Shown: one piece after another, positions 27,501-36,600 of the stretch | Layout of the letters: each line of letters begins with the position of its first letter | How positions within the stretch are numbered: position 1 is the first letter of the stretch | Source of the DNA: Candidatus Aminicenantota bacterium | Lineage (GTDB): Bacteria > Acidobacteriota > Aminicenantia > UBA2199 | Assembly (NCBI GenBank): GCA_011772425.1 | Contig: WVZO01000485.1 | Location: 1 to 40,513, forward strand | Length of the DNA stretch: 40,513 bases | Reading direction: 5' to 3' | The notes under the pieces: model-generated | What the model saw: the letters and a program-made list of their open reading frames with translations, nothing else | The model's database searches: none | What the model was told of the DNA's origin: nothing | Program-made: the position numbers and the translations under genes

Positions 27501-30500
27501 TATTCTTTTTACCTCCGGTTCCACAGGCAGACCAAAGGGAGTGATGGTCGAACACCAGGGACTTGTGAATTATATATGGTGGGCAACCAAAGAATATGTA
27601 AAAAATGAAAAGGTAAATTTCCCTTTATATACTTCGTTATCCTTCGACTTAACTGTGACTTCCATATTCACCCCATTAATAACCGGTAACACAATTATTG
27701 TTTATGAAGCAGGGGATAAAGAAGCCCTGGTGGGCAAAATAATTGATGATAATAAAGTAGACATAATCAAATTAACCCCATCTCATTTAAAATTGATAAG
27801 AGAAAATAAATTAGAGAGAAATTCCAGGATTAAACGGCTAATTGTTGGAGGAGAAGAATTAGGCACACAATTGGCAAGGGATATTCACTCGAATTTTGGT
27901 AGGGACATTGAGATATACAACGAATACGGTCCCACAGAGACAGTAGTGGGATGTATGATCTATAAATTTGATCCCCACAGGGATAACCGGCATTCGGTTC
28001 CAATCGGATTGCCCCTGGCTAACACTCGAATCTATATATTGGATAAAAATCAAAGGCCTTTGCCTCCTGGAGTCGAGGGTGAAATATATATATCGGGAGA
28101 TGGAGTTGCAAGAGGGTATTTGAATAAGCCCCAATTAACCTGGGAAATATTTATTGAGGACCCATTTGTTCCCGCCGGTAAAATGTACAGGACCGGTGAT
28201 CTGGCAAGATGGCTCCCGGATGGGAATGTCGAATTTTTAGGAAGACTCGATCAACAGGTTAAAATAAGAGGATATAGGATCGAACCCGGGGAGATTGAGA
28301 CTAACCTGCTGAAATATCCTCATATAAAGGAGGCGGTGGTACTGGCAAATGAATGGGAAACAAGAGATAAAGATAAATATCTTGCTGCCTATTTGGTCTC
28401 AGATAATGAAATCCAAGAGTCCGATTTAAGAAATTTTTTATCCAAACACCTGCCGGATTACATGATACCCTTATTTTTTAAGTATTTAGCAGCCATACCG
28501 TTGACCCCCAACGGTAAAGTCGATTGGAAAGCACTGCAGCGCTTGAAAGTGATAACAAACGCGGAATATGATGCCCCAAGGAATAAAGGAGAAGAGAAGT
28601 TGGCCAGGATCTGGCAGGAGGTATTGGGACTGGAAAGAATAGGGATCAATGACAATTTCTTTATGGTTGGAGGGGATTCGATCAAGACCATTCAAATTGC
28701 ATCACGGCTGAAGAAAGAAGGGTATGACATTGAGATATCAGATATATTCCAGAATCCCACGATATCGAGATTAACACCATTACTCAAAAAAAGCCAACGA
28801 ATATCAGATCAATCGGTTATTCATGGAAGCGTTCCATTAACGCCTATTCAATATTGGTTTTTTGAGACCACAGTTTCAGACCGCAATCATTTCAATCAAG
28901 CAGTGATGCTTTATTGGAAGGAAGGGATCGATGAGAAGGCGGTGGAGGAAATATTTTTAAAATTGCAGGAGCATCACGATGTTCTGCGAATGATTTACAA
29001 AGAGGATAAGGATAAAGGAGAGATTATCCAGGAGAACCAGGGATTGCACTATCCGTTTTCGCTGCAAGTATTTGATTACAGGAATAGAAAACGAGGGGAT
29101 GCCGCTGCCGCGCTTGAAGACAATGCCAATGATATCCAGGCAAGCATTAACCTTGAAACCGGTCCCTTAATGAAACTGGGGTTGTTTCATCTCAACGATG
29201 GAGACCGTTTGCTTATCGTCATTCATCACCTGGTTATTGATGCGGTGTCATGGCGTATACTATGTGAGGACATAGAAACATTATATCATCAGTATAAAAA
29301 GGGTGAGCCATTGATACTGCCTTTAAAGACAGATTCCTTCATGCTTTGGGCAGAGAAGTTATCCGAGTATGCCAATAGCAGCTCATTATTGAAAGAGAAA
29401 GCATATTGGGCGGAATTGGAATTACAGACCTTTCAGCCGATAAAGGAAGGTTTTAAAGAAGAAGATAATTACATAAAAGATTCCGAAATATGTTCTTTTA
29501 GCCTCGGTAAAGAGGAAACCCATATGCTGTTAACGAAGGTCAATGAAGCGTTTGGTACGGAAATTATCGATATGTTATTGACAGCGCTGGGGGCTGCGCT
29601 GAGAAAAACCTTTGGACAGCATCGATTTCTATTTGCACTGGAAGGCCACGGCCGGGAGAAAATCCGGGAGGACCTGGATATCAGTCGTACTGTGGGCTGG
29701 TTTACCAGTTTATTCCCGGTAATATTAGATTTCTCCCATGAAAATGATCCGGCCCGCCAGATCAAGGAGATTAAAGAACGTTTACGCCTGGTGCCCAATA
29801 AAGGAATCGGTTATGGCATATTGAAATATTTGACCCCGGATGAGCTCAAAAAGGATATCCACTTTAAATTAAAACCACAGATCATATTTAACTATTTAGG
29901 GCAATTTGATGAAGACTTAAAAAACAAATCTTTTGAAATAGCCGGAGAATCAACAGGTTCTCCCCGGAGTTTAAATCATTCATTGGGATATGAACTTGAT
30001 GTATCCGGTATGATAATAGATAACCAACTGCAAATGTCAGTCGGTTACAATACCGGGCAATATAAAACCGAAACCATTGAAACCCTGGGGAACCATTTCA
30101 AAATAGAGTTGGAACGGGTGATTTCCTTTTGTTCAAACCGGGAGGGAAGAGATTTAACCCCCGGTGACTTAACCTACCCGGGTCTCTCCATCGAGACCTT
30201 AGAGCACTTAAAGGGGAAATATCCCCTGGAAGATATCTATACTTGTACACCTTTGCAGGAAGGGATGATATTTCATGCCCTTTATGATCAGCACAGTTCT
30301 GCATATTTTGTTCAACTGTCTTATCGCTTTCATGGGCAATTGGATGTGGCCGCGGTAAGGAAAACGCTGCAAGATTTGGTAAACCATTATGAGGTATTAC
30401 GAAGTGTGTTTGTCCATAAAGACCTTGACCGGCCCTTGCAGTTGATCTTAAGGAAGGGAAGGAGAGATGTTTATTACCGGGATATAAGAGAATCGGTTCA

Positions 30501-31629
30501 AAGAGGGGACATGGACATCGATTCATGGATTAAGGTCTTTAAAAAAGAGGACCGGCAGCAGTCCTTTGATTTGAGTAAGGATACCCTGCTGCGATTGGCG
30601 GTGCTGCGGGTGGGTGCAGCAGAATATGAATTTATCTGGAGTAATCATCACATATTAATGGATGGATGGGGGGGTGGGATTTTGTATTCCCGGTTCCTGG
30701 AGATATATAATAGCTATATTGAGGATAGACCTTATCAATTCCCGGCAGATAAGCCCTATCGCAGCTATATTCGCTGGTTGGAAAGCCAGGATAAAGAAAA
30801 GGCCCGGGAATATTGGCGGTGTTTACTGGAAGATTATAAAGAAACCGCCAGTATACCAAAGCGGATTGCACCGGGAACCGCCTCAAAAGAATATAAAAAA
30901 GAAGAGATTCTCTTTACCTTAGGGCCTGGGAAAACCAGTGCCCTGGATAAAATGGCAGTCACATACCACGTAACATTGAGCCTCATTTTTCAAAGCCTTT
31001 GGGGAATATTATTGGCCATGTACAATAGGAAACAGGATGTTGTTTTTGGAATCGTGGTATCGGGGCGTCCTCCCCAGGTTGAAGAAGTGGAATCCATGAT
31101 CGGGTTGTTTATTAATACTATCCCGGTTCGCATCCGTTTCCACCCGGACACCACCTTTATTCAACTGGTACGCCAGGTACAAAAACAGTCCCTGGAGAGT
31201 GAACCTTACCATTATTATTCACTGGCGGAAATCCAGGCTCAATCCCATTTAAAACAGGATTTAATCGACCATTTCCTGACATTTTTAAATTATCCTATTG
31301 GAAATATCATTGAAGATGTAATCAACGGGAAAAATTATAGTGGGGAAGCATTCTCTTTCCGGGTATCCAATATAGAAACAGTGGAAAGAAGTAACTATAA
31401 TTTTGATGTACTGGTGAAATTCCAGGACCAGTTGGATATCCTATTGAGATATAACACCAATGTCTATAAACGGGACTTTATGAAGCGGATGTTGGTGCAT
31501 ATTGAAGAAGTGATGGACCAGGTGATTGAGAGCAATGAAATAAAAATCGAAGATATTGTCATCTCTCATGATCGCCTGTTGGTAGACACAGCCATTCCCA
31601 TGGATGATAACCATGACTTTGAATTGTAA
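24568..31629 (+). CDS. NRPS2: C-lobe stub - A(Asn) interrupted by radical SAM/B12 module - T - E - C
   Basis: A 2353-residue synthetase. Residues 1-270 are only the C-terminal lobe of a condensation domain (ERDYWLNRL onward, no HHxxxDG). Adenylation begins near 275, has LTYGELNQRAN and LKAGGAYLAIDPSIP, is then interrupted at about 400-970 by the radical SAM/B12 module listed separately, and resumes at LAYILFTSGSTGRPKGV (976 onward) through GYRIEPGEIE and PNGKVD. The carrier site is GGDSIK (S1371). An epimerase follows (HHLVIDA 1553-1559, EGHGRE, RTVGWFTSLFPV, FNYLGQFD). The last condensation domain opens TPLQEGMIFHAL with HHILMDG (2027-2033), the type expected after an epimerase. Pocket residues FDLTVT, KLTPSH, IVGGEE, NEYGPTETVVG give D-L-T-K-I-G-E-V-G-K, the Asn code. 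It ends DNHDFEL. The start has GGGAGGAAAATA before ATG. Confidence 0.93.
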   Translation: MIEETNNPDMTAISSQYKEERDYWLNRLCGDLVKTGFPCDFQEIGKPGEFEELKGRVNFSLSHELSAAILKLSNKSDFRLHMILTAALVVLLNKYTGNLDIIIGAPVIKQDIDVKFINTFLILRNRIEKEMTFKELVLQVRQRIIEATENVNYSVRMLLYQLNILYSDDGFPLSDIAVLLENIHDRKYLQDIHLNMIFSFYRADDNIEGVVEYNPRLFDKTTVEKIVAHFNVLLEQVLFDANVKISLIDCLTEGEKKRLIDFNRTMADYPKDKTIHELFEEQATRTPGKIAVVGSRQVAAGKGERTGESAQLTYGELNQRANHVAHLLRERGVKPDTIVGLMVEPSIDTIVGILGILKAGGAYLAIDPSIPKNRIVTMLEDCGASFLLTDSEVLKNGSLTLFQSFQLINHTLHMTPRRLQVRDLDSLPIPDRSLVNYEKNNLYIGQAMVKNSISLQATRGYPYNCAYCHKIWPKKHIYRSAQHIFDEVKIFYNMGVKRFGFVDDIFNFNVENSMKLFELVIKNRMDVQFFFPNGVRGDLLTEEYIDMMVEAGTISLALALETASPRVQKLIKKNLNLEKFRENVDYFCKKHPQVILELFTMHGFPTETEEEAMMTLDFIKSTKWFHFPYINILKIYPNTYMMKLALETGIPREAIAGSEALAHHELSEALPFAKSFTLKYQTDFLDNYFLSKERLLHVLPYQMRVLTESEIIQKYNSYLPVTINSLAHLLKFVGIGREELSGADCAPEERYFVSGLNEKLKRQFPSQPSSEDALRFLLLDLSQFFTGECSTRYNVVEPPLGPMYILTYLKHKFGSKINGKICKTRIDFDNYQELKAILDEFRPEVIGIRTIIFYKEFFHRTVAMIRSWGFDGAIIAGGPYATSNYETILQDSHIDIVVLGEGELTIADVMGRILESKGKLPDEEVLKKIPGIAFMPRKPAPTKKFAREILMMDGLTGVLPRIPGQNPEHINKSGDLAYILFTSGSTGRPKGVMVEHQGLVNYIWWATKEYVKNEKVNFPLYTSLSFDLTVTSIFTPLITGNTIIVYEAGDKEALVGKIIDDNKVDIIKLTPSHLKLIRENKLERNSRIKRLIVGGEELGTQLARDIHSNFGRDIEIYNEYGPTETVVGCMIYKFDPHRDNRHSVPIGLPLANTRIYILDKNQRPLPPGVEGEIYISGDGVARGYLNKPQLTWEIFIEDPFVPAGKMYRTGDLARWLPDGNVEFLGRLDQQVKIRGYRIEPGEIETNLLKYPHIKEAVVLANEWETRDKDKYLAAYLVSDNEIQESDLRNFLSKHLPDYMIPLFFKYLAAIPLTPNGKVDWKALQRLKVITNAEYDAPRNKGEEKLARIWQEVLGLERIGINDNFFMVGGDSIKTIQIASRLKKEGYDIEISDIFQNPTISRLTPLLKKSQRISDQSVIHGSVPLTPIQYWFFETTVSDRNHFNQAVMLYWKEGIDEKAVEEIFLKLQEHHDVLRMIYKEDKDKGEIIQENQGLHYPFSLQVFDYRNRKRGDAAAALEDNANDIQASINLETGPLMKLGLFHLNDGDRLLIVIHHLVIDAVSWRILCEDIETLYHQYKKGEPLILPLKTDSFMLWAEKLSEYANSSSLLKEKAYWAELELQTFQPIKEGFKEEDNYIKDSEICSFSLGKEETHMLLTKVNEAFGTEIIDMLLTALGAALRKTFGQHRFLFALEGHGREKIREDLDISRTVGWFTSLFPVILDFSHENDPARQIKEIKERLRLVPNKGIGYGILKYLTPDELKKDIHFKLKPQIIFNYLGQFDEDLKNKSFEIAGESTGSPRSLNHSLGYELDVSGMIIDNQLQMSVGYNTGQYKTETIETLGNHFKIELERVISFCSNREGRDLTPGDLTYPGLSIETLEHLKGKYPLEDIYTCTPLQEGMIFHALYDQHSSAYFVQLSYRFHGQLDVAAVRKTLQDLVNHYEVLRSVFVHKDLDRPLQLILRKGRRDVYYRDIRESVQRGDMDIDSWIKVFKKEDRQQSFDLSKDTLLRLAVLRVGAAEYEFIWSNHHILMDGWGGGILYSRFLEIYNSYIEDRPYQFPADKPYRSYIRWLESQDKEKAREYWRCLLEDYKETASIPKRIAPGTASKEYKKEEILFTLGPGKTSALDKMAVTYHVTLSLIFQSLWGILLAMYNRKQDVVFGIVVSGRPPQVEEVESMIGLFINTIPVRIRFHPDTTFIQLVRQVQKQSLESEPYHYYSLAEIQAQSHLKQDLIDHFLTFLNYPIGNIIEDVINGKNYSGEAFSFRVSNIETVERSNYNFDVLVKFQDQLDILLRYNTNVYKRDFMKRMLVHIEEVMDQVIESNEIKIEDIVISHDRLLVDTAIPMDDNHDFEL
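25780..27478 (+). other. Radical SAM + B12-binding-like module inserted in the NRPS2 adenylation domain
   Basis: In-frame within NRPS2, between motifs A2 and A3 (about residues 405-970). It begins with a linker VRDLDSLPIPDRSLVNY, then RGYPYNCAYCHKIWPKKH, FVDDIFNFNV, FFPNGVRGDLL, ALALETASPRVQKLIKKN and MHGFPTETEEEA, which is a radical SAM barrel. After it come EPPLGPMYILTYLKH, FRPEVIGIRTI, AIIAGGPYATSNYE and VVLGEGELTIADV, ending IPGIAFMP: the pattern of a B12-binding domain. In the usual order the B12-binding domain comes first and leads through IPGI... into DLDSLP, so the module looks circularly permuted. The first cluster position is Tyr (Y461), with C465 and C468 kept. The sister Asn domain in NRPS3 has no such insert. 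Confidence 0.88.
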
Positions 31630-33319
31630 GAGAATTTTATTGGCCATATTGCCCTATTGGGCCCCGGTCCTTCCGCCGGTGGGATTGGCCCGGTTAAAAA
31701 GTTTTCTTCAGCACCATGGATATGAAGTAAAAATCATTGATTTCATTGTCAAGAATGAAGCCCTGGAATTTTATTATGACTATTTTGATGTATTAAAGGC
31801 GTGTATTCCCGGGGAGAAAAGAGGGAACTTCAAAAATATCGGGCATGATGTCCTGCGGAACCATATGATGGCCCATATCCATTACCAGGATGAAGAGGAA
31901 TATATCCAATTGGTAAAAGTATTAATATACAAATCTTATTATGTCCAGGTGGAGGATGCCTATATTCGGCAGCTCAATGAAATACTTACTCGCTACTATA
32001 AAATCCTAGAGGAATATTTCCTATTTGAGCTGGAGTTCGAGGAACCGGATGTGGTGGGATTAACCGTTTATAAAGACACTGTGGCCCCCTCCCTGTTTGT
32101 ATTAAAGCTCACCAGGGAGAAATACCCTCACATAAAGACTGTGATTGGAGGGGGAATTTTTGCCGACAGTCACATCAAGGGTTCCCCTAACTATGAACGG
32201 TTGTTGGAGGTGACAGCAGGTTTTGTGGATAAAATCATCATCGGGGAAGGGGAGTTACTATTTTTAAAGTATTTACGGGGTGAACTCCCGGCATTTCAGC
32301 GGGTGTATACGCGTGAAGATATCGATGGTGAGGTGTTGGATTTAAAAGATGCCAGGCCCCCGGATTTTTCCGATTTAAATATCCGCAAATACTCTCATCT
32401 ACCCGGGACTGCTTCCTTCAGTTGTCCTTACAATTGCAGCTTTTGCAACGAGAGGCAGTTCCGGGGTAAATATCGAAAGCGGGATATTAAAGACACCGTT
32501 GATGAAATGGTGGAGTTATACAATGCTGTTGAGTTGAATAATGTAAATTCCGGTCATCAATTATTTTTTATGACCGATTCCCTGCTGAATCCTATTATAG
32601 ACGACCTGGCCCATGAGCTAATCAAGCGAAAGGTATCGTTGTATTATGATGGTTATTATAAAGTGGACCAGGCGGCCGCGGATGCGAATAAAACCTTTTC
32701 CTGGAGAAAAAGTGGTTTATACCGGGTTCGCTTAGGGGTGGAGAGTGGTTCCCGGAAGGTATTGAACCTGATGCGCAAAGGCATTACCGTGGAGCAAATC
32801 AGGAGTGCGGTTAGCAATTTTGCCCTGGCCGGGATTAAAACCACCACTTATTGGGTTATCGGCCATCCTGGCGAGACCGAAGCGGATTTCCAGCAAACCC
32901 TGGATCTGGTCACCCAATTAAGAAACTGCATTTACCAGGCTGAATGCAACCCCTTTCTTTATCATTACATGGGGCAAAATAGTTCCGATGAATGGAAAGA
33001 GAGGCGAAAGCGTTTATATCCTGAAAAGGCAAGGGATATGTTGATCTTTGATTCCTGGACATTGGATATGGAGCCGGTGCGGGAGGTGGCATACCAGAGG
33101 ATGCACCGGTTTGAAAAACACTGCCGCAGCCTGGGAATACCCAACCCCTATTCTTTCAAAGAAATCTTTGATGCTGATGGACGATGGAAAAAAGTACAAA
33201 AATTTGCTGTTCCCTCATTAAATGAATTTAACGAAGAAGGAAAATTTATCCGTGACAATTTTAATAACCGGATATTTGTAAAAAAAGAATGCCAGGAGGA
33301 GGGAGACTTTGACCTGTAA
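31604..33319 (+). CDS. Cobalamin-type radical SAM enzyme after NRPS2
   Basis: A 571-residue paralogue of the protein at 22793. The B12-binding-like N-terminal domain reads ILLAILPYWAPVLPPVGL, DVVGLTVYKDTVAPSLF and IIGEGELLFLKYLRG. The barrel has CPYNCSFC (C274, C278, C281), RLGVESGSRKVLNLM and GHPGETEADF. The shared C-terminal region (AECNPFLYHYMGQ, GIPNPYSFKEIFDADGRWKK) ends EEGDFDL. The reading frame overlaps the end of NRPS2 by 26 bases from the ATG at 31604, or 17 from the in-frame ATG at 31613; neither has a clear ribosome-binding site, which suggests coupling to NRPS2 translation. Its likely role is trans-acting radical modification of the growing peptide. No DxHxxG motif is seen. The family call is firm; cobalamin use and the reaction are inference. 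Confidence 0.85.
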   Translation: MITMTLNCKRILLAILPYWAPVLPPVGLARLKSFLQHHGYEVKIIDFIVKNEALEFYYDYFDVLKACIPGEKRGNFKNIGHDVLRNHMMAHIHYQDEEEYIQLVKVLIYKSYYVQVEDAYIRQLNEILTRYYKILEEYFLFELEFEEPDVVGLTVYKDTVAPSLFVLKLTREKYPHIKTVIGGGIFADSHIKGSPNYERLLEVTAGFVDKIIIGEGELLFLKYLRGELPAFQRVYTREDIDGEVLDLKDARPPDFSDLNIRKYSHLPGTASFSCPYNCSFCNERQFRGKYRKRDIKDTVDEMVELYNAVELNNVNSGHQLFFMTDSLLNPIIDDLAHELIKRKVSLYYDGYYKVDQAAADANKTFSWRKSGLYRVRLGVESGSRKVLNLMRKGITVEQIRSAVSNFALAGIKTTTYWVIGHPGETEADFQQTLDLVTQLRNCIYQAECNPFLYHYMGQNSSDEWKERRKRLYPEKARDMLIFDSWTLDMEPVREVAYQRMHRFEKHCRSLGIPNPYSFKEIFDADGRWKKVQKFAVPSLNEFNEEGKFIRDNFNNRIFVKKECQEEGDFDL

Positions 33320-33351
33320 ATACATCAAAAAATACCAGGAGGAAATGTAAA

Positions 33352-33552
33352 ATGAGAAGGTATATTAACAAAGGAATAAAAGAAGTATTAAAAGAATACC
33401 CACAGTTGGCACCTATTCTGGCGGAGTATGATATCAATTGTTACAAATGCAATGGCAACTGTTTATTTAAGGATATTTTCGAGGAGCATAACCTTTCCAT
33501 GAAAGAGGAAATGGAACTGATACGTAAAATGTCTAAGATCCTGGGGAGTTGA
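33352..33552 (+). CDS. Small CxxCxxxC protein, DUF1858/ScdA-N-like
   Basis: A 66-residue protein behind a clear AGGAGG. It resembles the small helical DUF1858/ScdA N-terminal group: INKGIKEVLKEYPQLAPIL, then EYDINCYKCNGNC. The three cysteines are C30, C33 and C37, spaced CxxCxxxC, followed by an acidic helix to the end. It lies 32 bases after the radical SAM gene and 92 before NRPS3. Three cysteines in this spacing could bind a metal or Fe-S cluster, and a role in cluster supply or electron transfer to the radical SAM enzymes is possible. That role is inference; I do not recognise a characterised orthologue. Confidence 0.7.
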   Translation: MRRYINKGIKEVLKEYPQLAPILAEYDINCYKCNGNCLFKDIFEEHNLSMKEEMELIRKMSKILGS

Positions 33553-33644
33553 ACAAATAGGGTCCGGGACTTTGCGCAAGGCCATTAACACGGATGAAAT
33601 CGGGTTTGCAGGTGTAAAAGTGAACCCGGAAAAGGGGATAAAAA

Positions 33645-36600
33645 ATGAAATCTTATGATATTGCCGGAGAAGAAAAATATATCGGTGGTCAAAATACCAG
33701 GGAGCGGGATTTCTGGTTAACCCAATTATCCGGGGTTTTTGAAAAGAGTTTTTTCCCTTATGATTATGAGCGCGCGGCTAATAAAGAACTGCAGATGGCA
33801 GTGGTTCCCTGTGGATTACCCGGGTCACTGGAAGCCAAATTGATAAAAGCCAGTACTGGCTCTGATTCCAGGCTTCATATGCTGTTGGTGGCCAGCCTGG
33901 TGCTGCTGCTGGGTAAGTATACCGGCACCCGTGATATTACCATCGGGGTACCCATTTACCGGCAGGAACAGGAAGGTGATTTTGTCAATACCGCCTTGAC
34001 CTTAAGGCATCAGTTGGAAGATCATATGACCTTCAAAGACCTGTTGATCCAGGTGAGGCAAACCATTACCCAGGCCAATGAAAATGCCAACTACCCCATC
34101 GAGAGCCTGCCTTATGAATTGGGCATGTCGTATTCGACAGCGGAGGATTTCCCTTTATTCGATGTAATGCTGCTGCTGGAAAATGTCCATAATCAAAACC
34201 ATATTCGGCATTTCCATATCAACATGATGTTCCTTTTTAACCGCACTGGTGAGAAACTCAGTGGGAAGGTGGAGTATAATTCATCTCTTTACAATAAAAA
34301 AATGGTAGAAAGAATTGTCAACCACTATATTTATTTACTTCAAGAAGCACTTTTTAATCCCAATACACCTATTGCTGATATTTCCGTATTATCGGAGGAA
34401 GAAAAGGAGAAAATATTGTTTGTTTGGAACGATACGGATACAGGGTATCCCAAAGAAATGACCATCCAACAGTTATTTGAAAAGCAGGTGGAAACTACTC
34501 CTCATCATATCGCTGTGGTATCGGGCCCTCAACAGGTGACTTATAAAAAGTTAAATGAGCAAGCCAACCGCACGGCAGCCGTATTAATTAAAAAAGGAAT
34601 AGACGTTAAAATAAAAGGAAACATAATTGTCGGTATTATGGGACAGCGTTCAGTATGGATGGTTTCAGGGATATTGGGCATTTTGAAGGCAGGCGGCGTT
34701 TATTTACCCATCAATGCAAAAGACCCGGGGGAAAGGATAAGATTTATTTTAGAAGACAGCAAAGCAGGAGCACTAATTACCCGGGAACACCTGGTGGAAA
34801 TCAATCCGTCCCTTTTAGCCATTGAATCCTTAGGAAATATCATTTTATTTGAAGAGCTAGCCGATGAAGGAGAGGAAAATATCGATCCCCATGTATATAA
34901 GAACAGGGAATGTTTGAACAAGCCAGGTGATAATATATGTTTAATCTATACCTCCGGAACCACCGGTAAGCCCAAAGGGGTATTGGTAAAACAACAAGGG
35001 GTTGTTAACTATGTATGGTGGGCGGCAAAACAATATGTGAAAAACGAAAAAGTTAATTTCCCGTTACACACTTCAATTGCCTTTGATTTAACGGTGACGT
35101 CCCTATTTACCCCACTAATAACAGGGAATGCAATTGTTGTGTATGGGGATGGAGCGGAAGCCAATGAAGCTTTAATTGAGAAAGTGATGGAGGATAATCA
35201 AGTGGCAGTGGTGAAGCTAACCCCTTCCCATTTGAAATTGATAAAAGATCGGAACACAAATGAAAGGATTTCAAGTGTAAAGCGTTTTATCCTGGGTGGT
35301 GAACAATTGAGTACCCAATTGGTAAAAGATGTTTACCGGGCTTACCAGGGAAAAGTAGAGATATACAATGAGTATGGGCCCACTGAGGCTGCGGTGGGGT
35401 GTATGATTTATCAATTTAATCCCCATGAGGAGAGCGCCGGTAGAAAGTCGGTACCCATAGGAAAACCCATCGCTAACAGCCAGGTTTACCTGTTGAATGA
35501 AAACCAGGAACCTGTGCCAATGGGAGCGGTGGGTGAGTTATATATATCCGGGGAGGGCCTTGCAGCAGGATATTTGTGCCAGCCGGGATTAACCGCGGAG
35601 AAATTTATCCCCAACCCCTTCATACCGGGGAAGACCATGTACCGGACCGGGGACCTGGCAAAGTGGGTGGAAGATGGGAATATTGAATTCCTAAGCAGGA
35701 AAGATAATCAAGTAAAGATAAGAGGTTACCGGATCGAGCTGGTGGAAATTGAGAATTGCCTGTTGACCCATGATGAGATAAGGGAGGTAGTGGTAATTTC
35801 CAGGGAGGACAACGATGAAGACATGCATCTTTGTGCATATCTGGTTTCGGATAGAAAGGTGCCGGTGGTGGAACTGCGGGAATACCTGGCGGCCCAACTC
35901 CCGGATTATATGATCCCTGCATATTTTGTCACCATCGACCAGGTTCCCTTAACGCGGAATGGCAAGATCGATACCCGGGCACTGCCGGAACCCAAAGTCA
36001 ATGTAGGGGTTGAATATATTGCTCCCCGGGATGAAACAGAGCGGCGCCTGGTAAAAATCTGGTCTGACATTTTGAGTATTGACGAAACCGAACTAAGTAT
36101 CGATGTAAACTTTTTCGAAGTGGGTGGTCATTCATTGAAAGCCACTGTATTAGCAAACAAAATACATAAAAATTTTAATGCCAAAGTATCACTGGAGTCC
36201 ATCTTCAGGTTTCCCACCCTGCGGGGGTTAGGGGAATATTTAAAAGACGCTGAAAGAGATGATTTTAATGCTGTTGAAGTGGTGGAACAAAAGGAGTATT
36301 ATGGGTTATCCTCGGCACAAATGAGACAATATCTGCTGCAGCAGATGGATCCATCACTCACTAACTATCATATCATTATCGTACAGTTAATAGAAGGGGC
36401 CTTAGATAGGACAAAGCTGGAAGAAACATTGAAAGGACTAATACGCAGACATGAAAGTTTAAGGACTTCATTTCATATGCTGAAAGATCAACCTGTACAG
36501 AAAATTAACAATGATACGCCTTTTGCCCTGGGGTTTCATGAAATGGATAAAGAAAAAGCGGGAAAGAACCTGGACAATTTCATAAGACCCTATGATCTTA

